NCBI GenBank assembly: GCA_945865665.1
Contig: CAMBEE010000008.1
Coordinates: 1-64,000, forward strand
Origin: an uncultured Clostridium sp.
GTDB taxonomy: Bacteria; Bacillota; Clostridia; TANB77; CAG-508
Reading direction: 5' to 3'
Length of the DNA: 64,000 nucleotides
The translations under genes and the position numbers were made by a program. The notes below the pieces were generated by a model. That model did no database searches. It saw only the letters and a list, made by a program, of their open reading frames with translations, and was not told where the DNA came from. Shown here one piece after another: positions 44,199-50,886 of the stretch (positions are counted from its first letter, which is position 1; each line of letters begins with the position of its first letter).

Positions 44199-44554
44199 GC
44201 ATTATTGAGAGTTATCTATTGTTTAAGATTATGTTCTATTCATTGCGTTCAAAAAGAAAATCTAGAATAAAAATATGAGCCTCTTTCACTCAGAAAAAAT
44301 GTATATGTTTTGATAATTTTAAAATGTATTTAAGCAATATTAGAATTTCTTAAAAAGATTTATGGAAAGAGTTCACAAAGTGGAAGGGTGCCATAAATAT
44401 ATTTTAGAAATTCTTATGTTGCGTAATAAAATTATAAAATTATCAAAACATATACATTTTTTGTGAACATCCCTCATTTTTTATTTAAGATTTTCTATTT
44501 TTCACTCCAATCAAACGAACATAATCTTAAACAATAGCTAACTCTCAATAATGC
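44199..44554 (+). repeat. Large hairpin repeat element (copy C, about 356 bp)
   Basis: The outer arms GCATTATTGAGAGTTA and TAACTCTCAATAATGC extend to ATTGTTTAAGATTATGTTC. A second stem uses AATGTATATGTTTTGATAAT and its complement. The tip carries TTATGGAAAGAGTTCAC, two bases, then AGTGGAAGGGTGCCATAAA, shared exactly with copy D. Internal-loop strands match copy B. It occupies most of the 566-bp gap between rsmB and the dodecin gene. Confidence 0.8.
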
Positions 44555-44659
44555 ATCTTGCACATCAATTATATATACATATTAAAAAACAGAAAATTTT
44601 TGCATAAATTTTCTAAAAGCGGAAAAAATATTTGTAAAAGAATTTTTAGGAGGTTTAGT

Positions 44660-44881
44660 ATGGATATAGAAAAACACTTAATAATAACAGGTTCATCTGA
44701 AACATCATGGAAAGATGCAATTGTAAAAACTATAGAAGAAGCTTCAAAAACAATAGATTATCTATCAAGTGTAAAAGTTTTAGAGCAAAGAGCAAAAATA
44801 AATGGAAATAAAATATCAGAATATTTTGTAGATTTAGATTTAACATTTTTTATAGATTTAAATAGAAAGGGTGATAATTAA
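44660..44881 (+). CDS. Dodecin family protein
   Basis: 73 residues. The pattern ITGSSETSWKDAIVKTIEEASKT followed by SVKVLEQRAKI...EYFVDLDLTFFID matches the dodecin beta-alpha-beta-beta fold. Dodecins are dodecameric flavin-binding or storage proteins. Start ATG is 7 bases after AGGAGG. Its stop overlaps the spoVAC start (TAATG), so it is the first gene of the spoVA operon, which suggests a spore-related role; the flavin-contact residues cannot be judged here. Confidence 0.82.
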   Translation: MDIEKHLIITGSSETSWKDAIVKTIEEASKTIDYLSSVKVLEQRAKINGNKISEYFVDLDLTFFIDLNRKGDN

Positions 44882-45345
44882 TGAATCCTATTGAAACAAA
44901 GCAAACATATCAAGACTATGTTAATAAAAAGTCCCCTAATTCCCCTATTTGGAAGAATTGTTTTAATGCTTTCTGGGTTGGTGGATTAATTTGTACAATT
45001 GGTCAAATAATAATGAACATTTGTAAAGAAAGAGGTTTTGATCAAAATCTATCTGGAACAATAGTATCTATAATATTAATTGCTATTTCTGCATTTTTAA
45101 CAGGCCTTAATATATTTAACAAAATTGGTAAATTTGCAGGTGCTGGTTCTTTAGTTCCAATTACAGGTTTTGCAAACTCAATAGTCTCACCTGCTATGGA
45201 ATATAAGTCAGAAGGTTATGTAATGGGTGTTGGCGGAAAAATGTTTACAGTTGCAGGTCCAGTTCTGGTATTTGGAATATCTGCTTCTATAATTGTAGGC
45301 ATTGTATATTTAATTTTCAATACTCAAACTATGACGCTAGTTTAA
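44881..45345 (+). CDS. spoVAC: Stage V sporulation protein AC
   Basis: 154-residue membrane protein with four hydrophobic segments (about 33-52, 65-85, 95-125 and 130-150). NCFNAFWVGGLICTIGQ and AGSLVPITGFANSIVSPAMEYKSEGYVMGVGGKMF are family signatures. SpoVA proteins form the channel for dipicolinic acid uptake and release; SpoVAC is a mechanosensitive-type component. Confidence 0.95.
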   Translation: MNPIETKQTYQDYVNKKSPNSPIWKNCFNAFWVGGLICTIGQIIMNICKERGFDQNLSGTIVSIILIAISAFLTGLNIFNKIGKFAGAGSLVPITGFANSIVSPAMEYKSEGYVMGVGGKMFTVAGPVLVFGISASIIVGIVYLIFNTQTMTLV

Positions 45346-45346
45346 A

Positions 45347-45385
45347 AACGAGACAAGTGGGACGGTCCAATTTTGTCTCATAATT
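45347..45385. repeat. Short GTCCCACTTGTCTC-type repeat
   Basis: The plus strand reads GAGACAAGTGGGACGG, the reverse complement of the CTGTCCCACTTGTCTC stretch near 56360-56380. GAGAC and GTCTC make a small stem. It sits between spoVAC and spoVAD. Confidence 0.5.
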
Positions 45386-45409
45386 TTGTCGAAAAAAGGA
45401 GTTGATTTT

Positions 45410-46411
45410 TTGGAAAAGATAGGAAAACAAACTATAAAATTTAATATGCCACCAACAATTACAGAATGTGCTTCTATTGTTGGTCCTAAAGAATCTCAAG
45501 GCCCATTATCTAAATATTTTGACCAAACTTTAGATGATGAGTTTTGGGGTGAAAAAACATGGGAAAAGGCTGAAAGCAAAATCATAAAGGAAACTGTAAA
45601 TACCGTAATTAGTAAATCAGGAATTCCATCAGATAAAATTGAATGTTGCTTTGCAGGTGACCTTTTAAATCAATGTATTTCTTCTAGTTTTGGTCTTCGT
45701 GAATTGAATATCCCCTTCTTTGGTGTTTTCGGTGCTTGTTCTACATTTGTTGAATCCATGTCATTATCAGCAATAGCTGTTGAAAGTTTTGCTGAAAATG
45801 CATTATGTGCAACTTCTAGTCACTTCTGTAGTGCAGAAAAACAATTCAGATTTCCTCTAGAGCTTGGAAATCAAAGGCCTCCTACAGCTCAGTGGACTGT
45901 TACTGGTAGTGGTGCTGCAATAATTTCAAAAAATGGAAACGGACCTTATATCACGCATATCACCCCTGGAAAAATAGTTGATATGGGTATAAAAGATGCG
46001 AATAACATGGGAGCAGCTATGGCGCCAGCTTTTGCTGATACTTTAATTACTCATTTTAAAGATACTGGTAGAAATCCTAGCTACTATGATGCTATTATAA
46101 GTGGTGATTTAGGTCATATTGGTAAAGAACTTGCTATAGATATTGCTAAAGCTCAAGGGTATAATATCAAATCTAATTATAATGACTGTGGAGTTTTAAT
46201 TTTTGATAAAGCTACTCAAGATACCCATTCCGGAGGTAGTGGCTGTGCTTGTTGTGGTACTGTATTTTCTGGCTATTTATTTAAACAGTTACGAGAAAAG
46301 AAAATTAAAAAATTATTATTAATCGCAACTGGTGCATTAATGAATTCAACAAGTTCTCAACAGGGTGAGTCTATTCCAGGAATTGCTCATGCAATTAGTA
46401 TTGAACTATAA
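45410..46411 (+). CDS. spoVAD: Stage V sporulation protein AD
   Basis: 333 residues, thiolase-like fold. Landmarks: VFGACSTFVESM, GRNPSYYDAIISGDLGHIGKEL, and GGSGCACCGTVFSGYL near the C-terminus. SpoVAD binds dipicolinic acid. The start is TTG at 45410, after AAAGGAG at suitable spacing; the earlier in-frame TTG would place the ribosome site inside the gene. Confidence 0.95.
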   Translation: MEKIGKQTIKFNMPPTITECASIVGPKESQGPLSKYFDQTLDDEFWGEKTWEKAESKIIKETVNTVISKSGIPSDKIECCFAGDLLNQCISSSFGLRELNIPFFGVFGACSTFVESMSLSAIAVESFAENALCATSSHFCSAEKQFRFPLELGNQRPPTAQWTVTGSGAAIISKNGNGPYITHITPGKIVDMGIKDANNMGAAMAPAFADTLITHFKDTGRNPSYYDAIISGDLGHIGKELAIDIAKAQGYNIKSNYNDCGVLIFDKATQDTHSGGSGCACCGTVFSGYLFKQLREKKIKKLLLIATGALMNSTSSQQGESIPGIAHAISIEL

Positions 46412-46415
46412 ATTT

Positions 46416-46482
46416 TGTTCGTGATAAATGTCCCTTTTGGAACCAATGTCTCAAACAGAACCGTCCCAAAAAGGACACGTTA
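46416..46482. repeat. Short TGTCTCAAACAGAACCGTCCC-type repeat
   Basis: AATGTCCCTTTTGGAACC and CCCAAAAAGGACACGTT form an imperfect stem around TGTCTCAAACAGAAC. The spoVAD-spoVAE gap is otherwise empty. Its close copy at 7555-7620 lies downstream of the spoIIA operon promoter region. Confidence 0.55.
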
Positions 46483-46494
46483 GGAGTGTATGAT

Positions 46495-46887
46495 ATGGAT
46501 ATAAATTGGATGAATGTTTTTAATTGGATGTCGCTTTTAAAGTGCTTTGTTGTTGGAGGAATTATTTGTGTAATTGGTCAAATTTTAATTGATAAAACAA
46601 AACTTACCCCTGCTAGAATCTTAGTAATTTTTGTAACTACAGGCTGTATTTTAGGTGGTCTTGGTATTTATAAATATGTGGTTGATTTTGCTGGTGCAGG
46701 TGCTACTGTTCCCCTTACAGGTTTCGGTTATAATTTAGCAAAAGGTGCTATTGAAGGCGTTAAAGAAACTGGCTTAGTTGGTGCTTTTACTGGTGGTGTC
46801 AAAGCTGCTGCTGGTGGAATTGCTGCTGCTGTATTTTTTGGATATTTGGCTTCTTTAATTTCTAAGCCAAAAATGAAAAAACAATAA
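46495..46887 (+). CDS. spoVAE: Stage V sporulation protein AE
   Basis: 130-residue membrane protein with four hydrophobic segments. LKCFVVGGIICVIGQILID and GAGATVPLTGFGYNLAKGAIEGVKETGLVGAFTGG are typical. It resembles SpoVAC in pattern. The ATG at 46495 is 8 bases after AGGAG; the GTG three codons earlier overlaps that site. Last gene of the operon before a hairpin terminator. Confidence 0.94.
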   Translation: MDINWMNVFNWMSLLKCFVVGGIICVIGQILIDKTKLTPARILVIFVTTGCILGGLGIYKYVVDFAGAGATVPLTGFGYNLAKGAIEGVKETGLVGAFTGGVKAAAGGIAAAVFFGYLASLISKPKMKKQ

Positions 46888-46920
46888 AACCATAGATTGA
46901 TCTCTCAACCTATGGTTCTA
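46886..46920. terminator. Terminator after spoVAE (bidirectional)
   Basis: AACCATAG (46888-46895) and CTATGGTT (46910-46917) pair between two convergent genes. Confidence 0.65.
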
Positions 46921-46929
46921 CCTTTTGGA

Positions 46930-47319
46930 CTAATTGAAATATTCTATAATAGAAGGAACATCCCAATTAAAAATTGTTAATATTTCTGAGTACTTAAGTC
47001 CATTGAATTTTTCTTCTAAGTATTCAAATGGAAAAGTATTTATGACTTTAAGAAATTTTGTTTCAAATTCTTCTTTCTTTGTAATGTCTTCGCCTATCTT
47101 TTCTCTTCCATCTTCCTTTCGAGAATAAATTCTTGCAAACTTAATAATAGCAATAATTATAGCAACCATTTCAATTTCGGCATTCTCATTAACGAATTTT
47201 TCAATGTCATTATTAACTATTACTTTAGCCTCAGAGTCTTCGTCTCCAAAATTCAATGTAACTTCGAAGTTTCCACCTTTTGCGGTTTTTACCACATAAT
47301 TCTCATATATATACAACAT
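46930..47319 (-). CDS. Hypothetical protein
   Basis: 129 residues, acidic, soluble. The N-terminal third (VVKTAKGGNFEVTLNFGDEDSEAKVIV) looks beta-stranded; the rest is helical with one hydrophobic helix (VAIIIAIIKFARI). No known family recognised. It has a strong GGAGGG site. Single gene between two terminators, convergent with the spoVA operon. Confidence 0.65.
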   Translation of the reverse strand: MLYIYENYVVKTAKGGNFEVTLNFGDEDSEAKVIVNNDIEKFVNENAEIEMVAIIIAIIKFARIYSRKEDGREKIGEDITKKEEFETKFLKVINTFPFEYLEEKFNGLKYSEILTIFNWDVPSIIEYFN

Positions 47320-47401
47320 TGTAATTACCCTCCGTGTATATTTAGCTTACCAACATGTTACAATAATATAATAACATATTTACATAATATTTGCAATAGG
47401 T

Positions 47402-47436
47402 AAAAGAAAAAAAGAACATTTTTTATGTTCTTTTCT
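47402..47436 (-). terminator. Terminator of the infC-rpmI-rplT operon
   Basis: On the minus strand, AAAGAACAT and ATGTTCTTT pair and are followed by TTTTTC. Confidence 0.85.
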
Positions 47437-47444
47437 ATATAAAA

Positions 47445-47795
47445 CTATGCTTTTTTAGCTATTTCAGCTATTTCTGCAAATGCTTTTGGATCACTAACTG
47501 CTATTTCAGCTAACATTTTTCTGTTTATTGTAACATTAGCTTTTTTTAGACCAGCTATCATTTTGCTGTATGTTGTTCCATTCATTCTTGCAGCAGCATT
47601 AATTCTTGTTATCCATAATTTTCTGAAATCACTTTTTTTGTCTTTTCTTCCTACATATGCATAAGATAAAGATTTCATAACTGCTTGATTTGCATTTCTG
47701 AATCTATAATGTTTTGCTCCAAAATATCCTTTTGCTTGTTTTAATACTTTTTTATGTCTAGCTCTTGTTGTTCTTGCTGTTTTTACTCTTGCCAT
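47445..47795 (-). CDS. rplT: 50S ribosomal protein L20
   Basis: 116 residues, normal length. [24 protein letters not shown] at the N-terminus is classic L20. The start is set at 47795 behind AAAGGATG; 24 upstream in-frame codons are not conserved. L20 is needed for early 50S assembly and, in Firmicutes, represses its own operon by binding the leader mRNA. Confidence 0.98.
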   Translation of the reverse strand: MARVKTARTTRARHKKVLKQAKGYFGAKHYRFRNANQAVMKSLSYAYVGRKDKKSDFRKLWITRINAAARMNGTTYSKMIAGLKKANVTINRKMLAEIAVSDPKAFAEIAEIAKKA

Positions 47796-47918
47796 TTCTT
47801 TTCCATCCTTTCTCTCGCTTTGCTCGTTCATCGTCATCCAAAATTTTTTCAAAATTTTGTCTGCCAAACCCTTTTAAGCTCAGCTAATTTTTAATTCTTA
47901 ACCTATTCAAATTTAATA

Positions 47919-48122
47919 TTATCCACCATATGGTAATAATTTTTTGATTGTGTTTTCACAAGTTTTACTTGCATAAGCGTTTTGAACTTTTCCTGATTTC
48001 TTTTGTCTTTTTGTCTTATTAGCTAATAAATGTCTTCTATTTGATTTTGTTCTTTTTACTTTTCCTGTTGCTGTTAATGAATATCTTTTTTTAGCAGCTT
48101 TGTTTGTTTTTAATTTTGCCAT
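47919..48122 (-). CDS. rpmI: 50S ribosomal protein L35
   Basis: 67 residues. MAKLKTNKAAKKRYSLTATGKVKR and the Arg/Lys-rich body are typical. It lies between infC and rplT, the conserved operon order. The start follows AAGGAGGG. Confidence 0.98.
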   Translation of the reverse strand: MAKLKTNKAAKKRYSLTATGKVKRTKSNRRHLLANKTKRQKKSGKVQNAYASKTCENTIKKLLPYGG

Positions 48123-48211
48123 GAGTTTTCCCTCCTTAAATTTTTATATCTATTCAACTGCTATATGCAGTTTTCATGCTATCTACATCAGAACAAATAT
48201 AGATAACTTGA

Positions 48212-48721
48212 TTACGCTTTTTTAGCTAAAATTGTAAACATATTTCTACCTTCTAGCTTAGGTGCTTTTTCAACTGTAGCAATATCTTCTAATTTTTCGA
48301 TAAATTTGTTTAAAACAACTTCACCTGCTTTAGAATTATTTACTTCTCTACCTCTAAATCTTACTGTTATTTTTACTTTGTTTCCATCAGTTAAAAATTT
48401 TCTAGCATTTTTTGATTTAAATTCAAAGTCGTGTTCTTCAATATTTGGAGTAACTCTTAGTTCTTTTAATTCTAGAACTTTTTGTTTTTTCTTAGCTTCT
48501 TTTTCCCTTTTAGCTTGTTCAAATTTATATTTTCCATAATTCATTATTTTACAAACTACTGGTTTTGCATTTGGTGAAACCAATACTAAATCCAAGTTAT
48601 CTTCACCAGCTTTATCTAAAGCTTCTCTTATTGAAACTACTCCTAGTTTTTCTCCATTTACCCCTATTAATTGAACTTCTTTTTCTCTAATTTGACCATT
48701 GATTGGTAATTCTTGTTTTAT
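48212..48721 (-). CDS. infC: Translation initiation factor IF-3 with an AUA start codon
   Basis: 169 residues. The N-terminal domain begins KQELPINGQIREKEVQLIGVNGEKLG, and the C-terminal domain includes MNYGKYKFEQAKREKEAKKKQK and VKITVRFRGRE. Homology extends beyond any ATG, GTG or TTG: the only position fitting both the family N-terminus and the ribosome site is ATA at 48719-48721, 7 bases after GGAGGTG. Rare start codons in infC are known (AUU in E. coli) and allow autoregulation, because IF-3 rejects non-canonical starts. AUA is unusual. The leader upstream carries an attenuator. Confidence 0.95.
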   Translation of the reverse strand: MKQELPINGQIREKEVQLIGVNGEKLGVVSIREALDKAGEDNLDLVLVSPNAKPVVCKIMNYGKYKFEQAKREKEAKKKQKVLELKELRVTPNIEEHDFEFKSKNARKFLTDGNKVKITVRFRGREVNNSKAGEVVLNKFIEKLEDIATVEKAPKLEGRNMFTILAKKA

Positions 48722-48740
48722 GTTAAAACACCTCCATAAT

Positions 48741-48770
48741 AAAAAAATTGACTTTTGTTACAAGCCAATT
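48741..48770 (-). terminator. Leader attenuator of infC operon
   Basis: On the minus strand, AATTGGCTT and AAGTCAATT form a 9-bp stem (one G-U pair) followed directly by seven T residues. It lies between the promoter and the infC start, so it can stop transcription before the genes. Confidence 0.75.
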
Positions 48771-48878
48771 CACAAAAAATAAATTTAAAGTTTTCACCTT
48801 AAAAATATATTTATTTTTCTAACCCTTTGCTTATTTACTAGGGTGAGAAGTTCTTGCTTCTTCTTGTAACAATAACTA
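48771..48878 (-). ncRNA. Probable L20 leader (autoregulatory mRNA structure)
   Basis: This roughly 110-nt transcribed leader precedes infC-rpmI-rplT. It contains AAGAACTTCTCACCCTAG and a later AGGGTTAG and AAGGTGAAAA that can pair with it. Together with the attenuator and operon identity this fits the L20-leader class of Firmicutes. Exact base pairing was not modelled. Confidence 0.6.
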
Positions 48879-48906
48879 TTATACCATAAATTTCTATTTT
48901 GTCAAG
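48879..48906 (-). promoter_or_regulatory. Promoter of the infC operon
   Basis: On the minus strand, consensus TTGACA (48901-48906) and TATAAT (48879-48884) are 16 bases apart. Confidence 0.75.
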
Positions 48907-48937
48907 AAATTTACAAGTTTTTTTATTATTTTTTAAG

Positions 48938-48992
48938 GAATGTCCCCTAATCCCTCGAAAAAGAGATTTTAAGGAACGTCCCTTAATCCCCC
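48938..48992. repeat. Tandem GGAACGTCCC-type repeat
   Basis: AAGGAATGTCCCCTAATCCC and AAGGAACGTCCCTTAATCCC are two tandem copies 30 bases apart, between xerD and the infC promoter. They match the GTCCCCCAATCCC of the repeat at 1484-1558. Confidence 0.6.
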
Positions 48993-49874
48993 TTAAGCTC
49001 TTGGGTGAGCTTTTCTATATATATCTTTTAAGCCTTCGTCTTGAAATTGCATATAAACCTGTGTTGAGGAAATATCTGAATGTCCAAGCATAGTTTGTAT
49101 TGCTTTTAAATCTGCACCATTTTGTAATAAATGTGTTGCAAATGAATGTCTCAATACATGTGGTGTAATGTCCTTTGTTATATGAGCTTGTTCTTTATAA
49201 TATTTTATAATTTTCCAGAATCCTTGTCTTGTTAATCTTTGGCCATTAACATTTACAAATAAAGCTTTTTCATTATCATCTTTTAATAATATCTCTCTTG
49301 CATTGTCTGTATATTCTTTTAATGCTTTTAATGACATTTTTCCTAATGGTATTATTCTTTGTTTATTTGCTTTTCTACAATTTACATATCCTTCTGTAAA
49401 GTTTATGTCATCTATATCTAATGATATAATTTCTGTAACTCTCATTCCTGTAGCATATGCAAATTCTAGCATCGCTTTGTCTCTAATTCCTTTTAAATCT
49501 ATATCTTTGGGTTGTTCTAATAATAGTTCAACTTCTTTAGATGTTAAAACACAAGGTGTTCTTTTTTCTATTTTTGGTGATTGTATATTTTTTGTTGGAT
49601 CTTTTTTTACTTTGCCTTTTTTTAATACATATTGATAAAAAGATCTTATTGATGCTATACATCTTGAAATAGTTGAAGGTTTCTTTCCTAGTTCTTCTAA
49701 ATATTCTATATAATTTTTCATTACTTCTTCGTCTACTCTACTGTATGGAACTTCGCATCCTTCTATGTATCTTCTGAATTGTTTTAAGTCTCTTTTGTAT
49801 GATTGTAATGTGTTGTTTGATAATTTTTTGTCATTTTCTAAAAATTCAAAAAAAAGTTTTAATTGTTTCTCCAT
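48993..49874 (-). CDS. xerD: Site-specific tyrosine recombinase XerD
   Basis: 293 residues. An N-terminal SAM-like domain (FEFLENDKKLSNNTLQSYKRDLKQF) precedes the catalytic domain. Active residues: Arg in YATGMRVTEI, HVLRHSFATHLL (His-x-x-Arg), His in LGHSDISS and the nucleophile Tyr in QVYMQF. It resolves chromosome dimers with a partner at dif. The start is at 49874 after GGGGTAGGAAAA. Neighbouring spoIIM is a conserved arrangement. Confidence 0.93.
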   Translation of the reverse strand: MEKQLKLFFEFLENDKKLSNNTLQSYKRDLKQFRRYIEGCEVPYSRVDEEVMKNYIEYLEELGKKPSTISRCIASIRSFYQYVLKKGKVKKDPTKNIQSPKIEKRTPCVLTSKEVELLLEQPKDIDLKGIRDKAMLEFAYATGMRVTEIISLDIDDINFTEGYVNCRKANKQRIIPLGKMSLKALKEYTDNAREILLKDDNEKALFVNVNGQRLTRQGFWKIIKYYKEQAHITKDITPHVLRHSFATHLLQNGADLKAIQTMLGHSDISSTQVYMQFQDEGLKDIYRKAHPRA

Positions 49875-49960
49875 TTTTCCTACCCCTATATTCAAAATAT
49901 TTTATTTACATAAATTCTTTATATGTTATATCAAACTATTTCAAAAAAGTAAATAGATTT

Positions 49961-50600
49961 TTAAAAATATTTTATAATTTTTTTAAGAAAATTTGTTGAA
50001 ATTAATATTTCTATGCAAGCTGCTAAACTCAATAGTCCTAACATAATTGCTGAAAAAATTGTATGCCTTAGTACCTCAACTTTTATGTTATCTTTGTTTC
50101 TGTCCTTTACTATTGATTTGTATAATTTAAATCCGGCTTACTCCTATTGCTAATATTGCTGGAATAAATATAATGTTTTGTAATAACAATGCTGTTAATA
50201 TAAATAAAATTCCTTTTCCTAGCCCCATTATTGTAATAACTGATGCAATGGTATAGCCAAGGCAAAAGCCTCTATATAATATAATCCCAAAAACAATTGG
50301 TATTCCTATTACTGTCGTTCCAAAAAACCATAGCGCTACTGCTAAAATAATATTTTCTTTTAATGTCGCTTTTAAAATTTCTCCATTATTTATTTCTTGT
50401 ATGTTTTTTAGCTTTTCTACAAAGTTTTTTAAATATGATGACACCTCTGTTTTTTGTGCTTCTTGCATATTGTTAATAAACATTACACCTAAAAATATTC
50501 CTACAATAAATAGTAATGTTATTAATATGTATTCTTTACTGTTATTTTCTATATGTTGATAGATTGTATTCCATATATTTAATCGTTTGTTTTTTTTCAT
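49961..50600 (-). pseudogene. spoIIM: Stage II sporulation protein M, interrupted by a frameshift
   Basis: The first 157 codons (50600 down to 50127) encode most of SpoIIM: an N-terminal region, hydrophobic segments near 25-42 and 90-155, and the segment LYRGFCLGYTIASVITIMGLGKG. The frame stops after ...AIGVSRI. If one C of the CCGG at 50133-50136 is skipped, the protein continues GFKLYKSIVKDRNKDNIKVEVLRHTIFSAIMLG to a stop at 49961, giving about 212 residues, the normal family length. So either a real frameshift, a sequencing error, or recoding. SpoIIM partners SpoIID and SpoIIP in engulfment and is usually essential for sporulation. Confidence 0.8.
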
Positions 50601-50669
50601 CTAAAAATCTCCTTATCGTTTTACACTTTTATACATAATGTGTATTCGATAAAGAGATTTTTAGAACTA

Positions 50670-50880
50670 TTATATAATTTTAATTAACTATATGTATGTA
50701 TAATAAAAATAAAATTATGATGTGATTGGAATAAACTTAGAAATTTTTAATTGATTTTATGGAAAGAGTTCACTTTAGTGGAAGGGTGCCATAAAATCAA
50801 TATAAAAGTTCTTGTTTATGTATGTGACAGAATAATTTTATTCTTATTATACATACATATAGTTATTTTTATAATTATTA
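50670..50880 (+). repeat. Large hairpin repeat element (copy D, about 210 bp)
   Basis: TAACTATATGTATGTATAAT (about 50694) pairs with ATTATACATACATATAGTTA (about 50854). Inner sequence GTGATTGGAATAAACTTAG is the family loop motif. The tip TTATGGAAAGAGTTCAC, three bases, then AGTGGAAGGGTGCCATAAA is the same as in copy C. It fills the gap between spoIIM and the EndoQ-like gene. Confidence 0.78.
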
Positions 50881-50886
50881 ATATTT

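Noticed and set aside
45386..45392. TGTCGAA before spoVAD as a Spo0A box
   Set aside because: It lies inside an operon directly before a ribosome site. The 7-base core is expected by chance several times in this window, as also at 11064, 14119, 52993 and 56322.
48212..48595. infC starting at the internal TTG (127 residues)
   Set aside because: It would delete most of the conserved N-terminal domain, which is encoded in frame upstream to the AUA next to GGAGGTG.
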